A DNA stretch of 64,000 nt from VAXT01 sp963827725 (GCA_963827725.1 CAWHBM010000001.1:992001-1056000), one strand, 5' to 3'. Shown: positions 41,543-51,183, counted from the first letter of the stretch. Program-made: numbers and translations. Notes: generated from the sequence alone by a model not told the origin.

Positions 41543-43972
41543 ATGCTGAAACTGTTGATCTGCGACGACTCGCTCGAAGTGCGCGAGGCCGTCAAGGCAA
41601 GCCTCGTGGGCCAACTCGAGATCGAGGTCGTGGCCGAGGCCGAAAACGGCGAGGAGGCGATCGCCCTGGCTGCCGCCGTTCGACCGGACATCGTCCTGAT
41701 GGACGTGCGGATGCCCGTGCTCGACGGGATCGAGGCGACGAAGCACATCCGCGAGCTCCTGCCGAGGGCCCGAATCGTCGCCTACGCCGGCTCCGACGAC
41801 ACCGAGGACGTGATGGCGATGATGGAGGCCGGCGCGAGCGCCTATTGCCTGAAGGGTGCACCACTCTGGGAGCTCGAACGAGCCCTCTCCGGGGCCAGCG
41901 ATCCGCTCGTGCGGCTCGCGCACGGCATCTCGCGGTCGATGAACGACGGCGGGATCACCGAGCTCGTCGCGCGGGAGCTGGCCGACCTGACCGGGGCCTC
42001 TTTCGCTGCCACCTATCTGGCTTCCACGGAGAGCTCGCTCTCGCTCGCGGCCCTCTCCGGGCCGAATGCACCGGAATCGCTGCACTCGGCGCCGGGTGTG
42101 GTTGCCCGGGCGTTCTCGGAGCTGCGGCTTGCCTGGGCCGACACCCACGAGCTCGGTGAGCTCTACCGGCTCGGCGCCGCGTGCGCCGAAGCCGTCGCCG
42201 CGCCGCTGATCGCCGATGGTGAGCCGTTCGGCGCCCTGCTCGTCGCGCTCCCGGCCAATGTCCAGGCCTCGGCGGACCCCGAGCTCGTCGCGGCGGTCGC
42301 CGATCTCGCCTCGGCCGCGCTCGCCAATGAGCGAAAGCTTGCCTTCACGTACGCCGAGGCCCGGCGCGATGCGCTGACCGGCCTCTCCAACAAGCGCGCC
42401 TTCGATGAATACCTCGCCGAGGCGCTGCGCGTGGCCGACGACCACGAGAGCGTGTCGCTCGTCGCCTTCGACCTCGACGACTTCAAACAGGTGAACGACC
42501 AGGAAGGGCATCTCGTCGGTGACGACGTGCTGCGTGAGGTCGGCCGCGTGTTCATGCGGGTCGTCCGCGCCGGTGACGAGGTCTTTCGGATCGGCGGCGA
42601 GGAGTTCGCCGTGATCGTGTCGGGCCCCTCTGCGATCGCCTGGGGACTCGCCGAGCGCGTCCGCAGCGCACTGGCGGAGCAGCGTCGCGGTCACACCCTG
42701 CCAACGGCCTCGGCGGGCGTCGCGACGTTTCCGGAGGACGCCTCCTCGCCCGAAGACCTGATGAGAAAGGCCGACATCGCCCTCTACGCCGCGAAGTTCG
42801 CCGGGAAGAACCGGATCCAGGTCTTCAGAGGCGACGAGGACGAGGCTCCGGCTCGAGAGGCAATCGAGCCACGACTGCTCTCCGGCCCGCGAAGGCTCGA
42901 GGAGCGAGGGCTGCGCCTTCTCGTCGTCGACGACGATGCCGCACTCCGGATCCTCTTGCGGACGACGTTCGAGGTCGTCGACATCGAGGTCGAAGAGGCG
43001 GACTCCGCCGAGGCGGCCGAGAAGATGATCGCCACCAGGGCACCCGACGTCGTCGTCCTCGACGTGGGGATGCCGGGCATGGACGGCCTGACCTTCTGCC
43101 GGAAGCTGAAACTCGACCCGGTCACCTCGGACATCGGGATCGTCCTGCTGACGGGGTCCGACCGGACCGCGTGCGTCGCGGGAGCGAGCGGCGCGGATGC
43201 CTTTCTGCGGAAGCCGTTCAGCCCGCTCGAGCTGCTGAACGCGGTCGAGCGGATCGCCGGCGGCCTCTACGAAGGCCCGTACCGGACGGCCAGTGGGCCG
43301 CCCGAGGAACAGCTGATCCTCTATGCCCAGGACATGAGAAGGCTGCTGGAGGTCGAGCGCGGCCAGCGGGCTCTTCTCCAGGGCGCGTACCGGGAGACGG
43401 TGACAACGCTCGCCAGCGCTCTCGAGTCGAAGGACACGATCACCGGTGCCCACTCTCAGCGCGTCCAGCGGTACGCGATCGAGCTGGCTGCCGGGCTCGA
43501 TCCGGCTCTGCTCGACGACGAGAGCGTCGAGTACGGGTTCTTGCTCCACGACGTGGGCAAGATCGGGATCCCGGACAAGATCCTCATGAAGAAAGGCTCC
43601 CTCTCGGGCTCGGAACGGCGGCTGCTCGAGACGCACACGGTTCTCGGCGAGCAGCTGCTGAGCGGCGTCGCCCTGCTCCAGGGCCAGGGACTTCAGATCG
43701 TGCGCCACCACCACGAACGCTGGGACGGCCGCGGCTATCCGGACAAGCTTGGCGAGACCGAGATCCCGCTCGGTGCGCGTGTTTTCGCAGTCGCCGACGC
43801 GCTCGACGCGATGACGAGCGACCGCCCGTACCGGCGAGCTCGCACGTGGGAAGCAGCGACCGCCGAGATCGTAAGAGGGGACGGGAAGCAGTTCGACCCG
43901 AGCGTCGTCGAGGCGTTCCACGACCGGAGCTCACGCCTTCGCCGGATCCACTACGAGCTGTCCGCGAGCTAG
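41543..43972 (+). CDS. REC-GAF-GGDEF-REC-HD-GYP bifunctional c-di-GMP signalling protein
   Basis: Protein of 809 residues combining synthesis and breakdown of cyclic di-GMP. Domains in order: receiver 1 (residues 1-115; CDDS, phospho-Asp in IVLMDVRMP), a GAF-like domain (about 125-265), GGDEF (270-430; active-site GGEEF near 350, preceded by FDLDDFK), receiver 2 (about 455-570; VVDDD and VVLDVGMPGMDG), and HD-GYP (about 615-800; HDVGKIGIPD near 668, HHERWDGRGYP near 725). All catalytic residues look intact and both receivers can accept phosphate. Its ATG follows a strong ribosome-binding site. Confidence 0.93.
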   Translation: MLKLLICDDSLEVREAVKASLVGQLEIEVVAEAENGEEAIALAAAVRPDIVLMDVRMPVLDGIEATKHIRELLPRARIVAYAGSDDTEDVMAMMEAGASAYCLKGAPLWELERALSGASDPLVRLAHGISRSMNDGGITELVARELADLTGASFAATYLASTESSLSLAALSGPNAPESLHSAPGVVARAFSELRLAWADTHELGELYRLGAACAEAVAAPLIADGEPFGALLVALPANVQASADPELVAAVADLASAALANERKLAFTYAEARRDALTGLSNKRAFDEYLAEALRVADDHESVSLVAFDLDDFKQVNDQEGHLVGDDVLREVGRVFMRVVRAGDEVFRIGGEEFAVIVSGPSAIAWGLAERVRSALAEQRRGHTLPTASAGVATFPEDASSPEDLMRKADIALYAAKFAGKNRIQVFRGDEDEAPAREAIEPRLLSGPRRLEERGLRLLVVDDDAALRILLRTTFEVVDIEVEEADSAEAAEKMIATRAPDVVVLDVGMPGMDGLTFCRKLKLDPVTSDIGIVLLTGSDRTACVAGASGADAFLRKPFSPLELLNAVERIAGGLYEGPYRTASGPPEEQLILYAQDMRRLLEVERGQRALLQGAYRETVTTLASALESKDTITGAHSQRVQRYAIELAAGLDPALLDDESVEYGFLLHDVGKIGIPDKILMKKGSLSGSERRLLETHTVLGEQLLSGVALLQGQGLQIVRHHHERWDGRGYPDKLGETEIPLGARVFAVADALDAMTSDRPYRRARTWEAATAEIVRGDGKQFDPSVVEAFHDRSSRLRRIHYELSAS

Positions 43973-43981
43973 ACGCGCGAC

Positions 43982-44248
43982 CTAGGCGCCGGGCGGCTCG
44001 TGCTCGTCGAGGCGCTCGATGTGCTCGCCAGACAGCTTGAGCTGCACCTGGCCATCGGTGATCTCGCCCACCTGCTCGGCGGGGACATACCGGGGCTTGC
44101 CCAGTAGCCCGGTCGAGACCGCAAGCCCGTTGAAGATGTCGTTTGCGGTGTCGCCGACGACCTCCTCGATCCGGCCGACGTGCTCGCCGCCCGCGTCCAC
44201 GACCTTCCAGCCGTGCTCGATCATGAGCCAGGAGACGGGATCGCTCAC
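43982..44248 (-). CDS. PRC-barrel-like (DUF2171-type) protein
   Basis: Small beta-barrel protein of 88 residues: VSWLMIEHGWKVVDAGGEHVGRIEEVVGD, then NGLAVSTGLLGKPRYVPAEQVGEI and VQLKLSGEHIERLDEH. The W-x-V-x-x-x-x-G-x-x-V-G-x-V-x-E pattern is typical of PRC-barrel/DUF2171 proteins, which act as small adaptor domains. GTG 44248 is used because it begins right before the barrel. It overlaps the upstream gene on the same strand by 4 bases. Confidence 0.72.
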   Translation of the reverse strand: MSDPVSWLMIEHGWKVVDAGGEHVGRIEEVVGDTANDIFNGLAVSTGLLGKPRYVPAEQVGEITDGQVQLKLSGEHIERLDEHEPPGA

Positions 44249-44904
44249 ACCGACCGCCCGTCCAGATACCAGACCGGCCCCTGCGTCGCGACGGGATCGG
44301 TGTCCGAAAGGACGCGGAGGATGCGAAGCTCGCCGCGGATCGACTCCTCGTCGACTCGCTCGAGGCATCGGCGCGTCATCTCCGGCGCCGCTCCGTAGCC
44401 GAACCGGCGCGCGACCCGGAAGCGGAAGCCGCTGGCCTCTCCGTAGCGCGCGGGATTGATCGGGGCCAGCAGCAGCGCAGCGCGGTCGAGCCAGTCGCTC
44501 GAGACGAGCTCGACCTCGGCGTAGAGGTCGCTCCAGTCGGGTGGGAGCGCGGCAATCGAAGCGTCCCAGGCGCTTGCGAGCGTGGGGCGGGGCGTGACGA
44601 CGACGGGCTCCGGCGCAGACTCGCCCGAGCCGATCAGCTCGAGCGTGCCGGAGATCCGCTCCTCGTCGAGTCGCGCGAGCAGCCGCTCGACGAGGCCGGG
44701 TGCGGGGCCGGCTCCACCTCGCGCGGTGAAGAAACGCAGCACGATCCCGCGCCGGCCCGGGGTCATCGGCGCCAGCACGACGGCGGCTCGGTCGGCCTTG
44801 CGCTCGTCCTCGATCGTCACGCGCAGTCGGGCGTCGGCCCAGTTCTCAGGAAGCTCTCCCAGGATCTTCCGCCACTGCTTGACGAGGCTCACGGGCCTGA
44901 GCAT
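44245..44904 (-). CDS. hypothetical protein (219 aa)
   Basis: Soluble protein of 219 residues with an internal duplication: LGELPENWADARLRVTIEDERKADRAAVVLAPMTPGRRGIVLRFF in the first half and AALPPDWSDLYAEVELVSSDWLDRAALLLAPINPARYG in the second. The repeated unit (W-x-D-[AL]-x-[AL]-x-V-x-[LI] ... DRAA[VL][VL]LAP) points to a twofold-repeat beta-sheet protein of unknown function. ATG 44904 leaves 15 bases to the divergent dehydrogenase start. It is probably co-transcribed with the PRC-barrel gene. Confidence 0.6.
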   Translation of the reverse strand: MLRPVSLVKQWRKILGELPENWADARLRVTIEDERKADRAAVVLAPMTPGRRGIVLRFFTARGGAGPAPGLVERLLARLDEERISGTLELIGSGESAPEPVVVTPRPTLASAWDASIAALPPDWSDLYAEVELVSSDWLDRAALLLAPINPARYGEASGFRFRVARRFGYGAAPEMTRRCLERVDEESIRGELRILRVLSDTDPVATQGPVWYLDGRSV

Positions 44905-44919
44905 AAACTCAAAGCCAAG

Positions 44920-45891
44920 TTGGCCAAGGTAGAGAAGAAAGGCGCTGTCTCGGAGGATCTCCTGCGCGAGTTCTTCCGCGAGATGCTGCTGATCCGGCGC
45001 TTCGAGGAGAAGGTCGAGGAGCGGTTCCGCGCGGGCGAGCTGCCGGGGTTCCTCCACGTCGCGATCGGGCAGGAGGCCTGCGCCGTCGGCGTTTGTCGCG
45101 CCCTCGAAGAGGCGGACGTGATCGCCTCGACGCATCGCGCCCACGGCCACACGCTCGCGAAGGGCACGCATCCGAACGAGCTGATGGCCGAGCTCTACGG
45201 AAAGCTCGAGGGGATGTCGCACGGCTACGGCGGCTCGATGCACCTCTACGACGTCGAGCGCGGCAACCTCGGCGCGAACGCGGTGGTCGGCGGAGGCTTG
45301 CCGGCGATCACCGGAGCCGCCCTCGCGTTCAAGTTGCGCGACGAGCCGCGCGTCGCGGTCGCCTTCTTCGGAGACGGCGCGACGAACATCGGCACCGTCC
45401 ACGAGTCGCTGAACCTGGCGCAGCTCTGGAAGGTGCCTGCCGTCTTCGTGTGCGAGAACAACCACTGGGCCGAGTCGACGCCCGCGAGCCAGCATCTTCC
45501 GATCGAGGATCTGACCCAGCGCGCCGCCGCTTACGGGATGGAGGCGATGCGCGCAGACGGCCAGGACGTCGAGGAGGTCTATCGCACCGCCCTTGCCGCG
45601 CTCGACCACGCGCGCGAGGGCCGCGGCCCGGTCTTCCTGCTCCTCGAGACCTACCGCCTCACCGGGCACTACATCGGCGACGCGCAGGTCTACCGCCCGA
45701 AGGGCGAGGTCGAGGAGCTGCGCGAGACGCAGGATCCGATCACGAAGCTGCGCGAGAAGCTCGAGCTCTCGGACGAGGAGTTCGAGGACGCCGACCGCGA
45801 GGCGAACGAGCTCGTCGAGGCTTCCGTCGAGTTCGCGAAGGCGGGCACCGACCCGAAGCCCGAAGACGCCCTCAAGAACGTCTATGCCTGA
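44920..45891 (+). CDS. pdhA: 2-oxoacid dehydrogenase E1 alpha subunit (pyruvate/acetoin/branched-chain type)
   Basis: Thiamine-diphosphate enzyme subunit of 323 residues. RFEEKVEERFRAGELPGFLH leads, followed by IASTHRAHGHTLAKG and the TPP-Mg motif GDGATNIGTVHESLNLAQLWKVPAVFVCENN (GDG to NN, 30 residues). YRLTGHYIGDAQVYRPKGE is the phospho-loop region. It forms the E1 heterotetramer with the next gene. The substrate may be pyruvate, acetoin or a branched-chain oxoacid. TTG 44920 is the start, 15 bases from a divergent gene. Confidence 0.92.
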   Translation: MAKVEKKGAVSEDLLREFFREMLLIRRFEEKVEERFRAGELPGFLHVAIGQEACAVGVCRALEEADVIASTHRAHGHTLAKGTHPNELMAELYGKLEGMSHGYGGSMHLYDVERGNLGANAVVGGGLPAITGAALAFKLRDEPRVAVAFFGDGATNIGTVHESLNLAQLWKVPAVFVCENNHWAESTPASQHLPIEDLTQRAAAYGMEAMRADGQDVEEVYRTALAALDHAREGRGPVFLLLETYRLTGHYIGDAQVYRPKGEVEELRETQDPITKLREKLELSDEEFEDADREANELVEASVEFAKAGTDPKPEDALKNVYA

Positions 45892-46870
45892 ATTGAGCTA
45901 CCGAGAGGCCGTGCGCGACGCGCTTTCTCAGGCGATGCGCGCCGACGACGACGTTTTCATCATGGGCGAGGACATCGCCGAGATGGGCGGCTCGATGGGC
46001 GTCACGCAGGGGATGCTCGACGAGTTCGGGCCCGAGCGCGTGCGCAACACGCCGATCTCGGAGATGGCACTCGTCGGCGCGGGGTCGGTGCCGCGATGCA
46101 GGGCATGCGGCCGGTCGTGGAGGTCATGTACGAGGACTTCCTGACGCATCGCGTCCGAGCAGATCGTCAACCAGGCCGCCAAGCACCGCTACATGTCGGG
46201 CGGGCAGCTGAAGGTGCCGATCACGATCCGCACGCAGGGCGGCGCCGGCTGGTCACCGGGCGCGCAGCACGCCCAGCAGCTCGAGGCCTGGTTCGTCCAC
46301 ATCCCCGGCCTCAAGGTTCTCTTTCCGTCCACGCCGACCGACGTGCGCGGCCTCCTCTGGTCGGCGATCTACGACGACAACCCGGTCGTCTTCTTCGAGC
46401 ACAGGACGCTCTACGGGATCAAGGAAGAGGTGCCCGACGAGCTGGAGCCGATCCCGATCGGCAAGGCGCGAGTCCACCGCGAGGGCGAGGACGTGACCGT
46501 TGTGGCCACAGGACGGCTCGTCCACGAGTCGCTCGCCGCCGCCGAGGACGCCGAGAAGGAGGGCGTGTCCGTCGAGGTCGTCGACCCGCGCACGCTACAG
46601 CCGCTCGACGAGCAGACGGTCGTCGACTCCGTGAAGAAGACGAACCGCGCCGTCGTCGCGCACGAGGCGGTGACGAAGATGGGCTACGGCGCCGAGGTGG
46701 CTGCCATCGTCCAGTACCAGGCGTTCGACTGGCTCGACGCGCCGATCGAGCGCGTGGGCGCGAAGTTCGTGCCGATCCCGTTCGCGCCTGCGATGGAGGA
46801 GTTCGTCGTCCCGCACCAGGCGGACGTCTACGAGGCGATCATGCGCACCGTGGGACGCAATGGGTCGTAA
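45884..46870 (+). CDS. pdhB: 2-oxoacid dehydrogenase E1 beta subunit (two frameshifts)
   Basis: Partner of E1 alpha, about 328 residues. ELSYREAVRDALSQAMRADDDVF ... GVTQGMLDEFGPERVRNTPISE is in frame 1; MQGMRPVVEVMYEDFLT in frame 2; and SEQIVNQAAKHRYMSGGQLKVP to the C-terminus (PLDEQTVVDSVKKTNRAVVAHE, EEFVVPHQADV) in frame 3. A missing G in the GGGG at 46081-46084 and an extra C near 46146 account for the breaks. All conserved residues of the Transket_pyr and C domains are there. It overlaps E1 alpha by 8 bases. Confidence 0.9.
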
Positions 46871-46881
46871 CGCCTCCCTAA

Positions 46882-46896
46882 CAGGGACAGTCCCTG
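46882..46896. repeat. 7-1-7 palindrome between E1 beta and E2 genes
   Basis: CAGGGAC-A-GTCCCTG is a perfect 15-base palindrome in a 44-base gap inside the dehydrogenase operon. Size and core (GAC-N-GTC) match the repeats at 10021 and 37507 in a mirror form. It may act as a REP-like element or an mRNA processing hairpin. Confidence 0.6.
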
Positions 46897-46914
46897 CGTC
46901 AAGGGTGGGGCAAC

Positions 46915-48143
46915 TTGGCGACTGAACAGACACTTCCGCGGCTGGGCCAGGGCATGGAAGCCGGGACGATCGTCCGCTGGCTGAAGTCCGAGGGCGACAC
47001 CGTCGAGAAGGGCGAAGCGCTCTACGAGCTCGACACCGACAAGGTGACCCAGGAGGTCGAGGCCGACGCGAGCGGAACGCTTCTCAAGATCCTCGCCAAG
47101 GAGGGTGAGGAGATCGAGGTCGGCAAGCGGATCGCCGTGATCGGGGAGGAGGGCGAGGACGTTCCCGAAGCGGACGAAGCTGCCCAGGAGGTCGACGAGG
47201 ACCCACAGGAGGAAGGCTCGCCCGGCCCCGCGCGGGAGGCGGAGCGGGAGCGCGGCCGAGAAGCCTCGGCCGACGACGAGCCGGAGGCCGGAGCCAAGGA
47301 GCCCTCTCGCGTGAACGGCCGTGTCAAGGCCTCGCCGCTTGCCCGCCGGATCGCCCGAGAGCGCGGAATCGACCTGGCGGAGCCTGATCGGCACCGGGCC
47401 CGAGGGCCGTGTCGTGGCCGAGGACGTCGAGCGCGCCGCGACGACGCCCGCCCACGCGACGGCCGGCGCCGCGCCGCTCGAGGCCGAGGTCGTGCCGCTC
47501 ACCTCGATCCGGCGCACGATCGCAAAACGCCTCACGAAAGCCTGGGAGGCGCCTGCCTTCCAGATCTCGATGTCGGCCGACATGACGCGCTCGCTCGCCC
47601 TCCGCGAGCGGCTGCGCGAACGAGAAGGTGACCGTCACCGACGTCCTGACGAAGCTCGCCGCGATCGCGCTCCTGCGCCATCGCGATGTGAACGCGCATT
47701 TCGCCGACGACGAGATCCGCATCTTCCCGAACGCGAACGTCGGGCTCGCGGTCGCCACCGAGCGCGGCCTCGTCGTCCCCGTCATCCGCGAGTGCGAGCT
47801 GAAATCCCTCGTCCAGATCGCAGCCGACCGCGGGGCTCTCGTTGGCCGCGCCCGCGAGGCCAAGCTCACCAGCGAGGACCTCGAGGGCGGCACGTTCACG
47901 ATCTCGAACCTCGGCATGTACGGCGTCGAGCAGTTCATCGCGGTCCTCAACCCTCCGCAGGCAGCGATCCTGGCCGTGGGCGCGATCGAGGAGCGTCCCG
48001 TGGCCGAGGACGGCGAGCTCGTCGTCCGGCCGCTGATGTCGCTGACGCTCACCTGCGACCATCGTGCCGTCGACGGCGACAAGGCGGCGGAGTTCCTGCG
48101 AGAGCTGAAGACGCTCCTCGAAGAGCCGGGGCTCGCGCTGTGA
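46915..48143 (+). CDS. dihydrolipoamide acyltransferase E2 (two frameshifts)
   Basis: Core E2 enzyme, about 409 residues when joined. The lipoyl domain (LPRLGQGMEAGTIVRWLKSEG; lipoyl Lys in DTDKVTQE) is followed by an acidic Pro/Ala linker. The E3-binding domain (VKASPLARRIARERG ... GTGPEGRVVAEDVE) and the catalytic domain (LTCDHRAVDGDKAAEF, active-site His) complete it. The frame slips near 47380 (one extra G in GCGGAG) and near 47622. TTG 46915 starts it. E1, E2 and the E3 at 48960 make a complete complex. Confidence 0.9.
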
Positions 48144-48472
48144 CGCGGATCTGGTACCACGTGCGCAACCTCGACGAGGCACGCGCCTTCTACACCGGCA
48201 AGCTCGGCTTCACGGAGACGTATTCGGCTGACGACGGCTGGGCCAAGCTCGAGCGCGGCGACATGCACATCGCACTGGCCGAGGGCGAGCCGCAGGAAGA
48301 TGGGCCGGTGGCAAGCGTCGACGTGGGCGACGTCAGATCGGAGACCGAGCGCCTCCGAGCCGATGATGTCAACGTCGGCACCGTCCTCGAGATCCACGAT
48401 GAGATACGCGTCGTCGACGTCTTCGACCCGGACGGGAACCGGCTCCAGCTCGTCCAGTCGCTCCAGCCGTGA
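48140..48472 (+). CDS. VOC-family protein
   Basis: Single VOC domain of 110 residues: TRIWYHVRNLDEARAFYTGKLGFTE, then WAKLERGDMHIALAEG and VDVFDPDGNRLQLVQSL. The closing DPDGN strand is typical. Metal ligands His and Glu are present at the usual places. GTG 48140 overlaps the E2 stop and its own stop overlaps the GNAT gene, so it is part of the dehydrogenase operon. It may protect against reactive carbonyls made by the pathway (inference). Confidence 0.8.
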   Translation: MTRIWYHVRNLDEARAFYTGKLGFTETYSADDGWAKLERGDMHIALAEGEPQEDGPVASVDVGDVRSETERLRADDVNVGTVLEIHDEIRVVDVFDPDGNRLQLVQSLQP

Positions 48473-48933
48473 TCCGCCCAGGCACGCCGCAAGACGCCCG
48501 CTTTCTTCGCGACATGCTGCGCCACGCCTACTACTGGCGCGCGAGCGGAGCCGAGGACGAGAGCGGCCTCCACCCGATGCGCTACGTCGAGAACTGGGGC
48601 CGGCCCGGCGATGCCGCCGTCGTCGCGCTCGACGAGGGCTTCCCGGTCGGCGCCGCCTGGTATCGCCTCTTCAAGGAGACCGCCCAGGGCTACGGCTTCG
48701 TCGACGAGCACACGCCGGAGCTCTCGATCGCCGTGGTTCCCAGCAAGCGCGGCCACGGCTTCGGCGGCGAGCTGATGGACGCGCTCTTGGCGCGCGCCCG
48801 CGCGGACGGCTATGCGGCGATCAGCCTCAGCGTCGACAAGGAGAGCCCTGCGGTGCAGCTCTATGAGCGCTACGGCTTCGCGAAGGTCGGCGAGGGTGAC
48901 AGCGCGATCACCATGCGGGCCGAGTTGGCCTAG
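48469..48933 (+). CDS. GNAT-family N-acetyltransferase
   Basis: Protein of 154 residues with a complete GNAT core: LSIAVVPSKRGHGFGGELMDAL is the acetyl-CoA motif A (R-G-x-G-x-G) and SLSVDKESPAVQLYERYGFAKVG motif B. The N-terminal part (RPGTPQDARFLRDMLRHAYYWR) is helical. GTG 48469 overlaps the VOC stop. It lies between E2 and E3 genes but is probably a passenger of the operon; its substrate is unknown. Confidence 0.85.
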   Translation: MIRPGTPQDARFLRDMLRHAYYWRASGAEDESGLHPMRYVENWGRPGDAAVVALDEGFPVGAAWYRLFKETAQGYGFVDEHTPELSIAVVPSKRGHGFGGELMDALLARARADGYAAISLSVDKESPAVQLYERYGFAKVGEGDSAITMRAELA

Positions 48934-48959
48934 GCGCCACTTGCGGTGGGATCGCTCGT

Positions 48960-50369
48960 ATGGACTGTGACGTTGCCGTTCTCGGCGGCGGGCCCGGCGG
49001 CTACACGGCTGCGATCCGGGCCGCCCAGCTAGGCGCGAAGGTCGTCTGCATCGAGAAGGAGCCCGAGCTCGGCGGCACGTGCCTCCGCGTCGGCTGCATT
49101 CCGACCAAGGCCTGGGTGCAGACCGCGTTCGCGATCAAGGAGGCCGAGGAGACCTTCGGCAAGCTCGGCGTGCAAGTCGGTGCGCCGCAGCTCGACTTCG
49201 GCGTGGCGAATCAGTGGAAGGACCAGGTCGTCAAGCAGATGACCGGGGGCGTCGCCGGCCTCTTCAAGGCCAACGGCGTCGAGTGGGTCAAGGGTGAGGG
49301 CCGCTTCAAGGACGCGAACACGATTTCGCTCGACATCGTCGGCGACGTGACGTTCCGCTCGGCGATCGTCGCCACCGGCTCCTTCCCGATGCGCCCGCCG
49401 ATCGACGGGCTCGACTCGGCCCGCTGCGTCGACTCGACGGGACTGCTCGCTCAGACCGAGGTGCCGCGCCGGCTCGTCGTGCTCGGCGGCGGCATCATCG
49501 GCTGCGAGTTCGCGTCGATCTTCCGCCGCTTCGGCTCCGAGGTGACGATCATCGAGATGCTGCCGAAGCTGATCCCGGCCGAGGACGACGACGCGGCCTC
49601 CGAGCTCGCGAAGCAGTTCGGGAAGCGCGGGATCACGCTCCACCTCGAGAAGCAGTGCACGAGGGTCGAGGAGACCGGCGACGGCCTCCGCGTCCACTTC
49701 GGTGACGGCGAGAACGTCGTCTGCGACCTGATGCTCGTCTCGGTCGGCCGCGCGCCGCTCGTCGAGGGGCTCGGGCTCGAGGAAATCGGCGTCCAGCTCG
49801 ACAAGCGCAAGGGAATCGCAGCGGACGAGCATCGGCGCACGACAGTCCCGCACATCTACGCGGTGGGCGACTGCGCCGGCTACTGGCAGCTCGCGCACAC
49901 GGCGTTCCGCGAGGGCGAGGTTGCCGCGGAGAACGCGATGGGCCACGACGCCGTTGTCGACAACCGGGGTGTGCCGCGCCCGATCTACACGGATCCGGAG
50001 ATCGCGGGCGTCGGGCTGACCGAGGGCGAGGCGCGCGAGCAGTACGGCGACGACGTCGCGACCGGCATGTTCCCGTGGGTCGCAAACGCGCGAGCCGTGA
50101 TGCAGAACGAGACCGTCGGCTGGGTGAAGTCGATCCACGAGACCCGCTACGGCGAGCTGCTCGGGCTCGTCATGGTCGGGCCGCACGTCACCGATCTGAT
50201 CGAGGCCGGGGTCGTCGCGCTCGACGCGGAGGCGACCGTCGAGACCGTCGCGGACGGCATGGCCGCACATCCAACGCTTTCGGAGGCGATCAAGGAGGCC
50301 GGGCTCGTCGCGCTCGGCCGCGCGATCCACCTCCCGCCGAAGCGCCGCGCCGCAACCCCTCAGGCCTAG
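48960..50369 (+). CDS. lpdA: dihydrolipoyl dehydrogenase E3
   Basis: FAD disulfide oxidoreductase of 469 residues that reoxidises lipoamide of E2. The FAD motif (CDVAVLGGGPGGYTAAIRAAQLG) and redox disulfide GGTCLRVGCIPTK are intact, as are the NAD motif (RLVVLGGGIIGCEFASIFRRFG) and the second FAD segment (HIYAVGDCAG). The C-terminal HPTLSEAIKEA catalytic His-Glu is present. It is the last gene of the E1-E2-E3 operon, 26 bases after the GNAT gene. Confidence 0.95.
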   Translation: MDCDVAVLGGGPGGYTAAIRAAQLGAKVVCIEKEPELGGTCLRVGCIPTKAWVQTAFAIKEAEETFGKLGVQVGAPQLDFGVANQWKDQVVKQMTGGVAGLFKANGVEWVKGEGRFKDANTISLDIVGDVTFRSAIVATGSFPMRPPIDGLDSARCVDSTGLLAQTEVPRRLVVLGGGIIGCEFASIFRRFGSEVTIIEMLPKLIPAEDDDAASELAKQFGKRGITLHLEKQCTRVEETGDGLRVHFGDGENVVCDLMLVSVGRAPLVEGLGLEEIGVQLDKRKGIAADEHRRTTVPHIYAVGDCAGYWQLAHTAFREGEVAAENAMGHDAVVDNRGVPRPIYTDPEIAGVGLTEGEAREQYGDDVATGMFPWVANARAVMQNETVGWVKSIHETRYGELLGLVMVGPHVTDLIEAGVVALDAEATVETVADGMAAHPTLSEAIKEAGLVALGRAIHLPPKRRAATPQA

Positions 50370-50411
50370 GCGCAAGTTTGCGCGGCGGGCGCCGTCCATC
50401 TGGGCGGCAAG

Positions 50412-50972
50412 ATGCGAAGGTGCACGTGGAAAGCGTGCGCTGCGGCCCTCGTGTTTTCCACCCTGGTGCCCGTTGCGCATGCGCTCGACCCCTCTGGTGC
50501 GCCGACCTCGACGGTCGGAGAGTCTCGCGTGGAGCGGGTGCGGGCGATGGAGCAGGAGCTGCTCGCGGCGATCAACGTCGTGCGCAGGCGCCGCGGGCTG
50601 CGTCCGTTCCGTGCGTCGCCTGCGCTACGCAGGGCCGCCGCCGCGCACTCCAAGCACATGGCGCGCGCCGGGTACTTCGAGCACGCCTCGCCGAGCGGGG
50701 CGCCGTTCTGGCGGCGGATCCAGCGCTTCTATCCGATGCGTGGGTACCGCGAGTGGTCGGTCGGCGAGAACATCGCGGAGGGCTCGCCCGGACTGGCGCC
50801 CCGCGAGGCGCTCGACGAGTGGCTGCGCAGCCCGCCGCACCGCGCGAACCTCTTCAGTCGCGAGTGGCGCGACGCCGGGGTCGGCGCCGTCTTCGCGAAG
50901 GCAGCCCCGGGCTTCTACGGTGGCGCCCCGACGCTGGTCGTAACACTCGACCTGGGCGCCCGACGCCGGTAA
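50412..50972 (+). CDS. secreted CAP/SCP-PR1 domain protein
   Basis: Exported protein of 186 residues with a signal peptide (WKACAAALVFSTLVPVAHA). The CAP domain follows: LAAINVVRRRRGLRPFRASPALRRAAAAHSKHMAR with the first metal-binding His, REWSVGENIAEG with the Glu, and WLRSPPHRANLFSREWRDAGVGAV with the second His. Such proteins bind lipids or act at the cell surface. ATG 50412 is well placed. A strong hairpin lies 40 bases downstream. Confidence 0.85.
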   Translation: MRRCTWKACAAALVFSTLVPVAHALDPSGAPTSTVGESRVERVRAMEQELLAAINVVRRRRGLRPFRASPALRRAAAAHSKHMARAGYFEHASPSGAPFWRRIQRFYPMRGYREWSVGENIAEGSPGLAPREALDEWLRSPPHRANLFSREWRDAGVGAVFAKAAPGFYGGAPTLVVTLDLGARRR

Positions 50973-51010
50973 GCAAGCTCCCCGGGCCAAACCAGGCAAA
51001 AACCAAGCAA

Positions 51011-51030
51011 TCCCCACCCTTGGGTGGGGA
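51011..51030. terminator. hairpin in the 50973-51183 intergenic region
   Basis: TCCCCACCC-TT-GGGTGGGGA is a perfect 9-base stem with a 2-base loop (51011-51030). It lies downstream of the CAP gene, without a clear T run on either side, so it may act as a terminator or as an mRNA end. The rest of the 243-base gap contains only A-rich patches and no gene. Confidence 0.5.
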
Positions 51031-51183
51031 GGTTGGTTCCACCCGCCACCCGCCGCAAGCGTATCCCCGAGAACCTCGCCTAACAGCGCCAAAAGTGCGA
51101 AAAAACCTGCAAAATGAGACAAGCACCGGTATCCGCCGCCCAGGCTCGACCGTTGTGACTTCGTGGCCCTAACCCCAGACCGC

